This document shows, one piece after another, positions 45,673 through 56,007 of a stretch of DNA of 64,000 nucleotides. The DNA is taken from contig LLEY01000102.1 of assembly GCA_001414485.1 (NCBI GenBank), positions 1 to 64,000 of the forward strand, written 5' to 3'. A program made the translations under genes and the position numbers. The notes beneath the pieces were generated by a model, which was given only the letters and a program-made list of their open reading frames with translations, did no database searches and was not told where the DNA came from. Source of the stretch: Calycina herbarum. Taxonomy: Eukaryota; Ascomycota; Leotiomycetes; Helotiales; Pezizellaceae. Numbering within the stretch: position 1 is the stretch's first letter; each line of letters opens with the position of its first letter.

Positions 45673-45997
45673 TACGGCGAGAGGCTCGTATATTTAGATG
45701 CATCTTACTGGGTCTGTTCAATCGATATCAGTCCAACAGTTGAAATTCCTGTTAGGCATTTCTTTATTCCCAACGACTGGATTAGTCTGGTTGATCGTTT
45801 GATCATGGATATAGGTAAGGCTGGAGAAATAATATTCGCTAAACAGTCCGAGTTGGCGATCATCAAAAAGGGGGTTCGAGGTTACAGAGGGAGGGGCAGC
45901 TTTCAATCCAAGAAGGAAGAGCGCAGTTCGAAACTCAATACTCTCAGTTAGACCTGGTCCGTCAACTGTAGTTGGGCGAACCATGAGGACGGTATAA

Positions 45998-46580
45998 TTG
46001 AGAACTGAGGAATGATTATGATAATTTTGGAGTTTTGGATATTTTTGCCACCTGTTCGAAATTTTCCTGGAGCTTCTTCCATTCTTCTCGATGTTCAAAC
46101 AAAAGTTCAAATATCAATGGGACCAAAAATTTACGGGTTTACATATAACCGTTAACAAATTGCCAGAAAACCTACCCTAGGGTGCCTATATCTTACAACA
46201 ATTAGCGATTGGGTCGCGGTACTTCTCGGCATTGCCATTCACCGCTTCCAACAAACAGGGGATGATGACTGGGGGTGGGTCACCTTTGAGGGGTAAGTAC
46301 AGTAAAGATAGCAACAGTATGTACGAGAGATGTCCATCGCGTGTGACATCCGCCTGCCAGAGACCGTACAAACTTCCCTATACGGTTATTCTGGACAAGA
46401 AAAAAAGGGGCTGCATGAAAAGAAGCTGACCACTGAAAGCATTACAGTGGGTTGGAATCCAGCAACCGCGGTATATTTCTCTTCATGAAGGTGGAAATCG
46501 AAGTCCTCGACTAGAAGGCTGGCACCTTTCGACTAAGACATATCTCTTGAAACGACAGTTGGGTCCTTATTTCACCAAGG
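45998..46580. other. Intergenic region, NLR remnant to MFS gene
   Basis: Nearly 600 bases without a recognised gene. It should contain the MFS promoter. No repeat ends or RNA features were seen. Confidence 0.4.
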
Positions 46581-49500
46581 ATGGTTGAACACTCAGAGAA
46601 ACCCTGTCCTCGAAAAGATGAAGACACCACTTTCTCGCTTCGCTATCGTTGGTATCTCACTATCTTACTCGGATATACTTGCCTCGCCTCTTCACTTACG
46701 GCGAACATATACTTCCCACTTATCAGTCTCCTCGCCGGTCACTACCACACCTCCATCCAAGCAATAAATTTGACAATCACTCTTTACCTCATCATTCAGG
46801 GAATTGCTCCGTCCTTTCTCTCTCCTATTTCTGACAGTCTTGGACGGCGTCCCGTGTATCTGTTTAGCTTCACACTCTACACACTTGCGTCACTTGGTCT
46901 AGCTGTCAGCGGGAATAGCTATGTCGCGTTAATTGTAAGAGTTAGGGCCACAGCTAGTAGGCCCCCTAAGCGAACCCTACCAAATCAACACTTATTACTT
47001 AAAAATCATTTATAATTCTAGCTTCAAGTCTTTTACTCTAAAACTTATATATATTATTAACAAATAGTTACTAATCCTTTTACTCAAATAACATCTTCTA
47101 ACTTATAAGTTAACTACTTAGTATATTATCTATAATCACGTAGATCTACTAAATCCTAAAGCCTTTAGATCTCCTTAATTAACTCGTTCTTAGAAGTTAA
47201 TACAAAGGGTAACTTCTTTAACTCTTCTTTCATCTACTGCTAGACCTTCTTAATTACGTTTAAATCAGGTGAAGAAGAAGGCTAGTTAAAGCTGCAGATG
47301 TTATATTAGAGCTTAGCTAAGCAAGCATGTCCCTTATACACCTTTGAACCATCCTCTATAAAGATATAGTTAGTACTAAGCTTATCAAATAAGGGAAAGA
47401 TAACTGGCTTAAGAACTTGATCCTTATAGGCGCGGGAATTCACCCCTCTACAGCCTTGTTCCTTCTCTAAGAAGACAAGAGGGGACTTATAATCCCAGCC
47501 GATCGCATCCTAAATCATAACTAACACTCTCCCTAATTAATATGTTAACCTAATACAGTCTGGGCACCTCTTTTCGTCTATACGCCGTGTTACCCAGACC
47601 CTCCCACTCTTTCCAAGCTTAAATATACACTCGTCCGACTATATAACCTTCCTCCAGTCCGCCTTTTGCCTATAAGTAGCTGCCTAGTCCGATATCCCCT
47701 ACCAGCGGTACGCATATATAAAAGTAAGACGATTCTTTACTTAGAGTCAGCTAATAAAGGATCAAGAGCACATAATACATCGTCGGTAGCCAGCGCAGCG
47801 AAGTTCTCGTTAAATCGTATAAGCAGAAGCAGGTAGGTTAAGAGTATTTTTAACTTACGTAAAAGACATACGACAAGTTGTATAGTTTTAGGATATAAAC
47901 CAAAGGATTTAGCATATATATCACTTAAATAGTAATCTCTTTTAATATTACTTCCCTTTACACATAGTTCAGCTTAAATTAGTCTTATAGATCCTCTACA
48001 CAGTAGATTTAGGTACCCCTAATTCCTTAATAATCGCGTTCTAGGATTTTCTATCTGCTCACGCTTGGCGTACTCTAGCGCGCTTTATTATAGACTGATT
48101 CTAGCCAGGTTCGTGTACAGAAGAGGGGGAGAGGATTCAGTCTACTGTTTTTAATTTAAGAGTTTTAGTTAAAAGGTTAAATTATAGTAGGTTTTTAAAA
48201 AGGGAGTGTCGGAAATTAAGGTGGGGGGTTCATCTCGCTTAGGGGGCCCACTAGCTGTGGCCCCAACTCTTACTTCGAGCATTGCAAAGTATGGGTGGTA
48301 GTGCTACACTTTCGCTGTCATATGCTATGGTTGCAGACTATACCATACACTCGAATCGTGGAAAATTTCTTGGGCCTATGATGACTGCAACGAATATTGG
48401 TCCTTCGATAGGTCCTGTCATCGGTGGAGGAGTCATTCTCGCAACTGGAGATGTAGGTATTCTCCGAGCTCTTATTCCCCTTTTAGGTTATTTTAGGAGG
48501 ATCGAGACACTATTTCCTCCTTAGACAGCTTTGTTTCCCCCCCCCCCCCCCCAACTACCTAGTTGCTTCCTTAGACATACTTCTAGAAATGGCAATACTG
48601 ACTCCAAGATTTTCCACAGCCACGCTAGGCATTTTGGACGCTGGTTATTTTTGGTTTTTCGGCGCTTCTGCTCATTGCCTTCACTATGAGGGAAACCAAC
48701 AGATCAATAGTTGGAAACGGTGCAATCTTCCCAAAAGGCTTCTGGTGTAGTTATCTGGATATTATTGTTGCCAGGAGCCGGTTTGGTGGCAACAAAAACC
48801 AACAAAAGAATACCATCTCTATGGGGGTACCACCTGTTTCCAGCTCTGACGCTAAAATCACCGGAAAGGGGGTTTTCAAGATTCCAAATCCATTCATGTC
48901 ACTCAAACTTCTTTTCTACAAGGACACATTTACAATTCTTTGCCTGGCCGCATTACCATACAGTAGTTGGTATTCCATTTCGGCTTCCATTCCTCTGATC
49001 TATGGTGTTGAGTATGGCTTCAACGGCTTGCTAGTTGGGTGCTGCTATCTTGCTGGTGGTGCTGGGATACTAGCTGGTGGATTGATCGCGGGCAAGCTGA
49101 TGGATTGGAATTACAAGTATACAGCAAAAAAAGCAGGGCTGTCAATCGATCGGACCTCTGGAGACAACATTTCACAGTTTCCGATTGAAAAGGCTAGGTC
49201 TTGGGGTTCATACACCATCCTCATAGTTTCGACCTTTGTTTTCATTGGCTACGGATGGGTGGTTCAATACCATGTTCACGTTGCAGTTCCTCTGTTGATG
49301 CAATTCTACCTTGGCCCAAAATGTACTGTGCTTCATCAGATATACAGTGCGCTTTTGGTAGACATATTTCCGGGGAAATCAGGAACTGCGGGTGCTTCGA
49401 ATAACATTTGTCGTTGTGCGGCCTCAGCGATTGTTGTTGCGGTTTTGCAACCATTGGTAGACCTAATAGGTCGTTCTTGGTTTTTTACACTCATTGGATC

Positions 49501-49600
49501 TTTTGGATGGACTTGGATCTGTTATGGGAGTTTATGTGCTTAGACGCTGGGTGCCTAGTTGGAGACAGGATAGACTTTCGAGGGAGCAAGACTCATAGGT
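46581..49600 (+). pseudogene. DHA1-type MFS drug:H+ antiporter, broken by a mariner element
   Basis: Exon 1 starts at ATG 46581 (MVEHSEKPCP). It holds TM1-TM3 with the motif-A loop S-D-S-L-G-R-R-P-V-Y and is cut after S-Y-V-A-L-I by a transposon at TA 46936. The frame resumes exactly at 48273 with L-R-A-L-Q-S-M-G-G and TM4-TM6 (G-P-S-I-G-P-V-I-G-G, motif C). After an intron or degenerate stretch (about 48453-48627, including a long C run) it continues from A-F-W-T-L-V-I-F through TM7-TM12. Near 49505 a further one-base shift is needed to reach the usual C-terminal R-R-W-V-P-S-W-R. The antiporter is of the multidrug or metabolite exporter family. It cannot make a full protein. The end of the gene is approximate. 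Confidence 0.85.
46938..48270 (-). mobile_element. Second mariner-like element, inserted in the MFS gene
   Basis: The 1,333-base element has inverted ends AGAGTTRGGGCCACAGCTAG continuing with TRGGCCCCCTAAGCGA. The two ends differ mainly at C/T positions. The target TA is duplicated (46936-46937 and 48271-48272). On the minus strand a mutated mariner transposase is visible: S-D-E-C-I-F-K-L-G-K-S-G-R-V-W near the first Asp, F-I-E-D-G-S-K-V-Y-K-G-H-A near the second, and S-P-D-L-N-V-I-K-K-V where an acidic residue is expected. Stops break it repeatedly. It is AT-rich and RIP-like, and unrelated in its ends to the element at 44008. Confidence 0.9.
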
Positions 49601-49953
49601 TGCTGCGTAGAAGCGGAGTTGCTTTTCTAGGCCGATTTCGGATATAGATATCCGTGGCTGGGAATACTTATTAAAATTTATTTTAACTAATGATTGATGT
49701 ATTTCTTCAAGTTACTCTAGGTTACAACTTAACTCATAGAGTGGAAATAGGCGGCAGGACTTGTAACCCTCAAGATCCATTTTTATGTCAAGCACCGAGG
49801 TGCCTGACGGCACAGCAATAGCCCCGTAAAAACAACCACAGACACCTTTGTCAATTCAAGTCATAAAGTAGAATCTCCATCTCAACTATCCAGAGTCTCT
49901 GAACGCACAAATCACTTTCCAGCCCACTGAGAAACTTTCAATACAGATACAAC

Positions 49954-51106
49954 ATGTCCAACTTCGAAGCTCAAACCATCGCAGGCGAAGCGGCGACTGC
50001 GTTTTCGGATCAAATTCGAGGGAAAATATGTATTTTACCCCACTACCCTTCATGAACTCTTACTAAGAAAATAAAGTGCTCGTAACAGGTGTCCCCCCAG
50101 AAAACCTAGGGTCCGAGTTCGTGCTTTCAATCTCAGCCCACCCCCCCTCCCTCATTATCCTCGCAGGCCGAAAACTCAGCAATCTCAAGGCAGTCGAAGA
50201 GGTTATTAAAACATCACACCCTTCAGTTCCTTCAAGACTCTTGATCTTGGACTTATCGTCCCAAACCAAGATTCGAGAAGCGACTACTGAGGTTGGAAAG
50301 TACAAAGAGGGGATTGATGTTCTGGTCAATAGTGCTGCCATCATGGCCTGCCCTTATGGAAAGACTTTTGACGGTGTCGAGATGCAATTTGGAGTTAACC
50401 ATATTGGCCCATTTCTGTTTACTAATCTTTTTACTAAAGAGTGGTAAGTTAGGAGAGGGAGCAAGGATTGTGGTGGTGAGTAGCGAGGCTCATCATCTAT
50501 CACCTGTCAACATCGAGGATTGCGGGTTTGGTGTAAGTTCAAACTACGTTCCCCTTGAAACGAGCCTAATTATTGCGGGCTTAGGAGGGGGAAACTTATG
50601 ATGGTGGGAAATCGTACGGACAATCCAAGACAGCAAATATCTTGTTTGCACTCTCTCTAGCGAGGAAATTTCGAGGGAAGGGTATCACGGCTTTTAGTCT
50701 TCATCCGGGTGCTATTGCAACGAATCTTCTGCGGCATATGCCCGAAGAAGCCATCGTCAAGGTGGGTAAGCCTTTTCTTGGAACCATGGTGAACTTATCT
50801 CTAATTGGTCTTATATAGGTTGGAAAAACGCAGAAGGCGAGTTTGTGAACAGTTCACAAGTCACCTGGAAAACTCTGCAACAAGGAACTGCTACACATGT
50901 CGTTGCTGCTTTTGATCCGAGCATTGTTGGTAAGCAAAAATTTTTGCACATTGATTCTTTGATGATTTCTTTACTAATTATTTACAGATAAGAGTGATGC
51001 TCGTGTGACAAATGAGGCATGTGCTGAGTACGCGAAAAATGAAAAGAATGCGGAGAAGTTATGGAACCTGAGTGAGGAGCTTGTTAGCGAGAATTTCGAA
51101 GTCTGA
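49954..51106 (+). CDS. Short-chain dehydrogenase/reductase with one apparent frameshift
   Basis: ATG 49954 (MSNFEAQTIAG) leads through an intron (50030-50076) to the nucleotide-binding start L-V-T-G-V-P-P-E-N-L-G, then L-A-G-R, V-L-V-N-S-A-A-I-M and G-V-N-H-I-G-P-F. At 50428-50432 a run of five T residues puts the next part one base out of frame. The following frame has K-L-G-E-G-A-R-I-V-V-V-S-S and, after another intron, the catalytic S-Y-G-Q-S-K (Y-x-x-x-K), then L-H-P-G-A-I-A-T-N. Two further introns precede the end at 51106 (S-E-N-F-E-V). Family: NADP-dependent retinol-dehydrogenase-like SDR. The substrate is unknown. It is either a pseudogene by a one-base insertion or a homopolymer error. 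Confidence 0.82.
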
Positions 51107-53496
51107 AGGAAGGAGCCGGAGGGGATATGTTGTCGTATTGAGCCTCACTCGGGTACGTAGGTAGGTACTGGATGGAGCACATTCATGCAATGCTATCCTA
51201 GTCTCAAGGAATAGTTATCATCTGGTCTGTCCCATGATTTTCGAAAGCCTGTAGCTCTGGTAACGTTCCACAAATTCAACCAAAAACATATAATGTTTTG
51301 TCAAACTCGCAGACACGACGTCCATTCTACGCCAAAACCTCACGCACTTTCCACTCCGCATACTCCACTCGTGTTACTATTCAATTTTCTACCCCGCAAC
51401 ACCCCATCCAGGTCGAAAATATAAAGCAATTGCCCAGCAAAAAGCCACCGAAGCCCAACTGTTGCCCAGCAAAGCCATCGTGGGACTGGTTCTTACTTGC
51501 ATAACGGTAAAACAATTGGACCGTCTTTTTACCTATCATATGGGAGTTTCCGAGGTCTGTGTATGGTGGGACAGCTGTTTTTCGTGAGATGGGCTGAGCG
51601 GTTAAGCTTCCGGGTGTCACAATATCTGATGGTGGATTAAGGCTTTTCGCTTTTTCGGTGGCTGGTTTTTGACGTCAAATGGAGAATTCGAGAGAGTTTG
51701 ATGTTTTCTGCTTCCTTGAGATTTTCAGAAACTACCTGTTGTATGAAGGATAGATTGGAAATATTCTACACTTAGTTAGAAGCAAGTGAAATCACTGGAT
51801 GATCCCATTACCAAGGACGGAAACCCAAAGCGAGCAAGCGTAACGTTTCCTAGGTACAATAGTCATGTTCCGCATCACATATTACCATCATTTAATGATC
51901 CTTCACAAAAGATCTAGAAATTCATTGGTCGAACTCCGAAGGGAAGACATCCGGCAAGTGCTACTGTGCCACTGTCACACCTGGGAAAGTGACAGGTTTT
52001 CGAAAAGTCCATGAGTACAAAGGTGTTTTAGGGCAGACTTTCCATCTAAAGTATATGCTGTAGTTCGTAAGATGCTGTGAGGTGCTGCTCTAAGGGATTG
52101 CTGCCATGGCACTGGGCGCATTAGAGCACACCGGTTGCATCCGAGTGTATAGGTAAGTGAGAATTCTCAGCCTCATTGGTCACTCAGAGTATTCTTACAT
52201 CGTGCCATGCTCCAAGGGCTGGAAAATTGGGCATTTTATGGTTATCTTATGGTTTTTCTGGAAGGTTTTTACCGTGATGACATGGTGTGGGATATTTATT
52301 TGACATCGGGTCTCTACTTCCAGGCTTCAAAAAGTGTGCTCTTATGTGTGGCAGTTCTTGTAGGAATCCAGGCTACATTGTATCGAAGCCTCATATTTAA
52401 AAATTTGGAGTGGCAGATAGTAACTCCCTTTCAAATGAATTTGAATGCCTGTTCAAAAACCAAGAATATAGACCGTTTGCGAAAAAGTCTAAAAACACTC
52501 GTAATTATCGGCTTGATGTGAAACAACTTTTTTGAAAATTGAAACTAGAAAATTAGAACACCAACCGCTATTGGCTGCTGCTTTTATTGTCCATCCCTGG
52601 CGTACTCGGACGCTTCAAAATCGTTTCTGCGGCTCCAATGAAAGCCACCACGTTGGATTCTTGGCTACTCGTACTTTCAGGGATACCAAGCAAGCCTTTT
52701 CTAACTTTCACGAGGAGCCGGGACGCTTCCATTACTTCATTTGAGTTCGTGTTCCACAAAAAGTAAAAAATATGACAAAGAAAAACTTGATGGTGGTAAT
52801 TTAATGTATTTTCGGTTAAATCCAGCATGAATATCTTGCAAACTTCCCCAAAACAACCTCATTCATATATTTCGATGACCGATAATATATCAACGTCCGA
52901 AACTATACATGAAAAGCCTCAGCCTCCAAATGTATTGTTGACTCTTTTGCGTGCTGTGTACACCATCAAGCTACTGTGCTTCGGATTTAAATTTTCGTTC
53001 TTCTTCCTATCATGGTATTTCGAAATGAAAATCATAAGTTTTTCGCATCCAAACTCCTCACTCGGTGAGAATATTGAGGAGGGGTTTATGCAGTGATATC
53101 TTGGCCCAACCATCCGGGTCCAGAATCATGGCATCTAAACCAGAATTAAACAACCTAAGGCGTGTAGCACTGCAGAAATCTCCTCAGGCCATGCATCTGA
53201 TGACAGAAATCAAGATAACTTCAAAGCAAAAGACGATGCTGTGATCCGGAATAGTATCAAGCCTGCTGAGCTTTCAAAGAACTCGATGATCGAGACTTTC
53301 GCTCTTCGAGGCGGATTGCGGGATCCAGTACTGGAGATTTAGATATATAAAGGTCCTCAGTTTCTCCTCTGGATACGATTCTTCCTTCACTTCAAAGCAC
53401 CAAGAGCAATCAACCCTCAAGAGTCTTCTCAACGCACAATCTTTCAAGATCAAACCCAAACCAACAACCACCCCCCCCCCCAAAAAAAAATTCAAT
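51107..53496. other. 2.4-kb gene-poor region
   Basis: Open frames here (for example 52207-52521 and 52827-53096, both plus) have no recognised domain or coding-like splice structure. A C run followed by an A run just before 53490 lies in the leader of the next gene. No repeats with clear ends were found. Confidence 0.4.
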
Positions 53497-53934
53497 ATGC
53501 GTTTCTCATTCGCCCTCGTTGCTGCTGCCAACCTTCTCGCCATGGCCACTGCTGCTCCAGCAGAAGCTGCTACCAACGCCAAAGCCGGTAAGTCTCTTTC
53601 TCCGAAGAGTTGATTCGAGAACATTTGTATCTTTCTCAAAGAAACAAACTAACCCCAGTTCTTGGAACATAGGAACCGCTGCGGGATTGGAAGTTAACAC
53701 GGTCGCTGGCACATTCAAGAGCCTTGATACAACCGCTGGTGAGTTTTATCAATCCATTCATTCCCTATGAGGTGCTGATATAGTTCTCTAGGCTTTGGCA
53801 CCGAAAGTACTCAAGCACCTGCATTCTGTGGTGGTTTCACCTATGCTCAGTGCAGTGGACTCTGCTACGCCTATGGTTATCGCTACTACCAATGTCTCTC
53901 CAAGCCAGATGTTTGCCGATGCCTCAACTTTTAA
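53497..53934 (+). CDS. Secreted defensin-like peptide precursor (CS-alpha-beta type)
   Basis: Three exons (53497-53587, 53673-53738, 53792-53934) join in frame to 99 residues. Residues 1 to about 20 form a clear signal peptide (MRFSFALVAAANLLAMATAA). A short Ala/Thr-rich propeptide follows. Exon 3 begins with G-F-G and carries all six cysteines: C65-x7-C73-x3-C77-x9-C87-x6-C94-x1-C96. The pair C-x3-C and C-x-C in this order is the signature of the cysteine-stabilised alpha/beta defensin fold. The spacing is close to fungal defensins of the plectasin type, which bind lipid II of bacteria. The core is rich in Tyr and Gly, with only one Arg between the last cysteines. No Lys-Arg processing site precedes it, so maturation is unknown. 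The first intron must use the acatag acceptor, because the nearer cag leads to a stop. Antimicrobial, effector or other roles are inference. Confidence 0.8.
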
Positions 53935-56007
53935 GTTGACTTGGTGATGTGACTTCCTGGGGGAAAGAAACACACTCGAGCTTCAAGCATGGCGAGCAAG
54001 ATTCTGAAATTGTTTGCATGTAGTGCTGGTTCCCCGGAGGTCTTCAACACGGATGTGAGAAGGATATTTGTCTCGGATTGGGTTGACAGTACTTTCATTA
54101 CTTTCCTTGGTTGGATGGTATGGAGGATTATTGGGAGGAGAACTCGAGATTGGGTTGAAGTGGAAATGGGAGGTATTTCGGGCAACAAAAATAACAAAAA
54201 TAGCGGGTTGAAGATATACACTCTCTAATGGAAATCAAATCTCCCCAAACTCATGTTCCAGCTGCAACTTCACGTGAATCACGTTCATAGCAAATATCAG
54301 TAGAGACTGCTCTACCCAGGCCGCAGCTTCACATGAAATGCACTTTTGATGACGACCAGTGGAGTCTCTTCAACAGAAATCCTTCAATTATACCAGTATC
54401 TCAGAAACATAATGACAATAAATGGTGACCAACCCAAAACCTACGTATATCATCTAGCTGCATGCTTCATTCCTTTCTCACTGCAGCCTGTACGACCTTT
54501 GCCGTAGGGACCTACGCCATAGCTCAGGCACCATCTCGTCAAAACATCGCGCCATACACAACACAAATCGCGATATCCATAGTTTATTTCGACTTCACTT
54601 CTTTGTTACGAAACCATAATGGGTCGATATCCATAGTCCTGTGTATAGTTTCTTGCTTCTACACGAGGTCACTATTAAGCACTCGTAAATAACAAGAGAC
54701 TGGACACTGCCGATAAGGGGCTGGATATCAGGGTTGAAAATTCCGAGCTTCATTGAGTCAATATGCATCGCAATCAAGCACTGAGCGAAGGAAAATGGTG
54801 CAATAGGACTGTTCGCTGTTCCTCTGAATTGATTATTTGAGGAGGTCTCGAATAATCAAGAGGAACCAAGCTATACAGCTGACGCCCTTGATTTCAGGCC
54901 ACACCTGCATTCGTTGAAAAGAGAACCAAAGACACCTAGAGAGAGAAAACAATTAACCAACTGATAATCCCTAAAGATCAATCGAGCGCGAAAAGCAAAA
55001 AAAAGCCCAGAGGAAAGCATTCAGCCTGATTGGAGAATCAAGCTATTAGTAGGTGACCTACCATTAGAGATCAGTGCGATATGCGGGTTACCCACGAACA
55101 GAATTTTTAGCACCTGCATAACAAGGATTCCACACTACTTACTTCTTCATCGATATTTGACTGTCTTAAGTGGGTTTGAGCTTCAAGTAAAGACATACCA
55201 CAACAAGACAATGGGAGAAGAAAACCGCCCTGATCATCATCAAACTACGTGCCCAACAAGGTTTCAAGTATTTAACATCAAAGAATCTTTATTAACTTAG
55301 CCTCTCAAGATACCGATTGATTTAATTCTCCCAGCTATTTTAGTAGGATATGAATTAGTGAATATTGTTTAAGTTCAAGAAGCCAAGACACGACAGTTTA
55401 CCACCAAAGAATAAATCTCCGCCTCCATCCCCCCTCCTGCCGCCCCTTCTCCCGACACTCTGAGTACCAGAAGAGGTGGAGGGCAGGAAGAGATTTCCTT
55501 ACTATCGTCATAACTCTCTCACAGCAGTCGTTACAATTCTTTCATCCATGAATCCGACTCAAGACCAAAACAACAAAGGCAAAAAAAGGTATATACTAAA
55601 AGATTAAAAATGTCCACAGAAACTTGTTACAATAAGAGGGTATATAGCTTCTAAATCACACAAACATCATATACATAATTATCGTTATCATCCATCCACT
55701 ACACCCTTCTCCCACCCCCTTCGTCCATTCCTCGCCAAAAAGTAAAAAACAAAAATAATGAAGGAGAATTTTCGCTCAATCAACCCAAAGAATCATAAAA
55801 AAAGAGCCTCTCCCATATATGTATTGTTTTCGCCACCTTCTTCCCATCATAAAGTCATTTCATGTCATATCGTTGCATCGGCCGTATATTTGGTTGCTAT
55901 GGTTCACTTCTTAACCACAAGACCTTTAAATACGTCGTCGTGGTGTTTATTTAATTTTTCACCTATTTTCATACATTAGCAACTGTTCATAAACACCAGT
56001 CTTCACC
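53935..56007. other. 2-kb intergenic region
   Basis: No gene is recognised. Two diverged copies of a roughly 50-base unit lie at 54260-54312 and 54320-54370 (gcaacttcacgtgaat and gcagcttcacatgaaa begin them). A small odd palindrome, TAGGTGACCTA, lies near 55050. Nothing more is supported. Confidence 0.35.

Larger units (their letters stand above)
39404..45997 (+). pseudogene. SesB-NACHT-WD40 NLR-type gene, broken
   Basis: Domain order: an alpha/beta-hydrolase SesB/SERAC1-like domain (V-F-V-H-G-L-N-G-G near 39720, G-H-S-M-G-G near 40024, joined across the intron 39953-40005). Next comes a NACHT-type NTPase with Walker A G-R-P-G-A-G-K-S (40699-40722) and Walker B-like V-I-D-A-I-D-E-C near 41005. 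A long helical region and WD40-like repeats follow (about 42170-43960). Such proteins are fungal STAND receptors linked to non-self recognition and heterokaryon incompatibility. Lesions: an in-frame TAA at 42667-42669, a one-base frameshift near 43955, a mariner insertion at the TA at 44006, and a frameshift at a G run (45870-45874). The C-terminal W-V-C-S-I-D-I-S and R-H-F-F-I-P-N-D-W lie beyond the transposon, in frame with its flank. No ATG opens the first frame. An ACG sits where Met would precede R-S-F-F-T-R. Confidence 0.85.

Noticed and set aside
52207..52521. 104-residue open frame, possible membrane peptide
   Set aside because: No domain or family resemblance, and no splice or codon pattern to support it.
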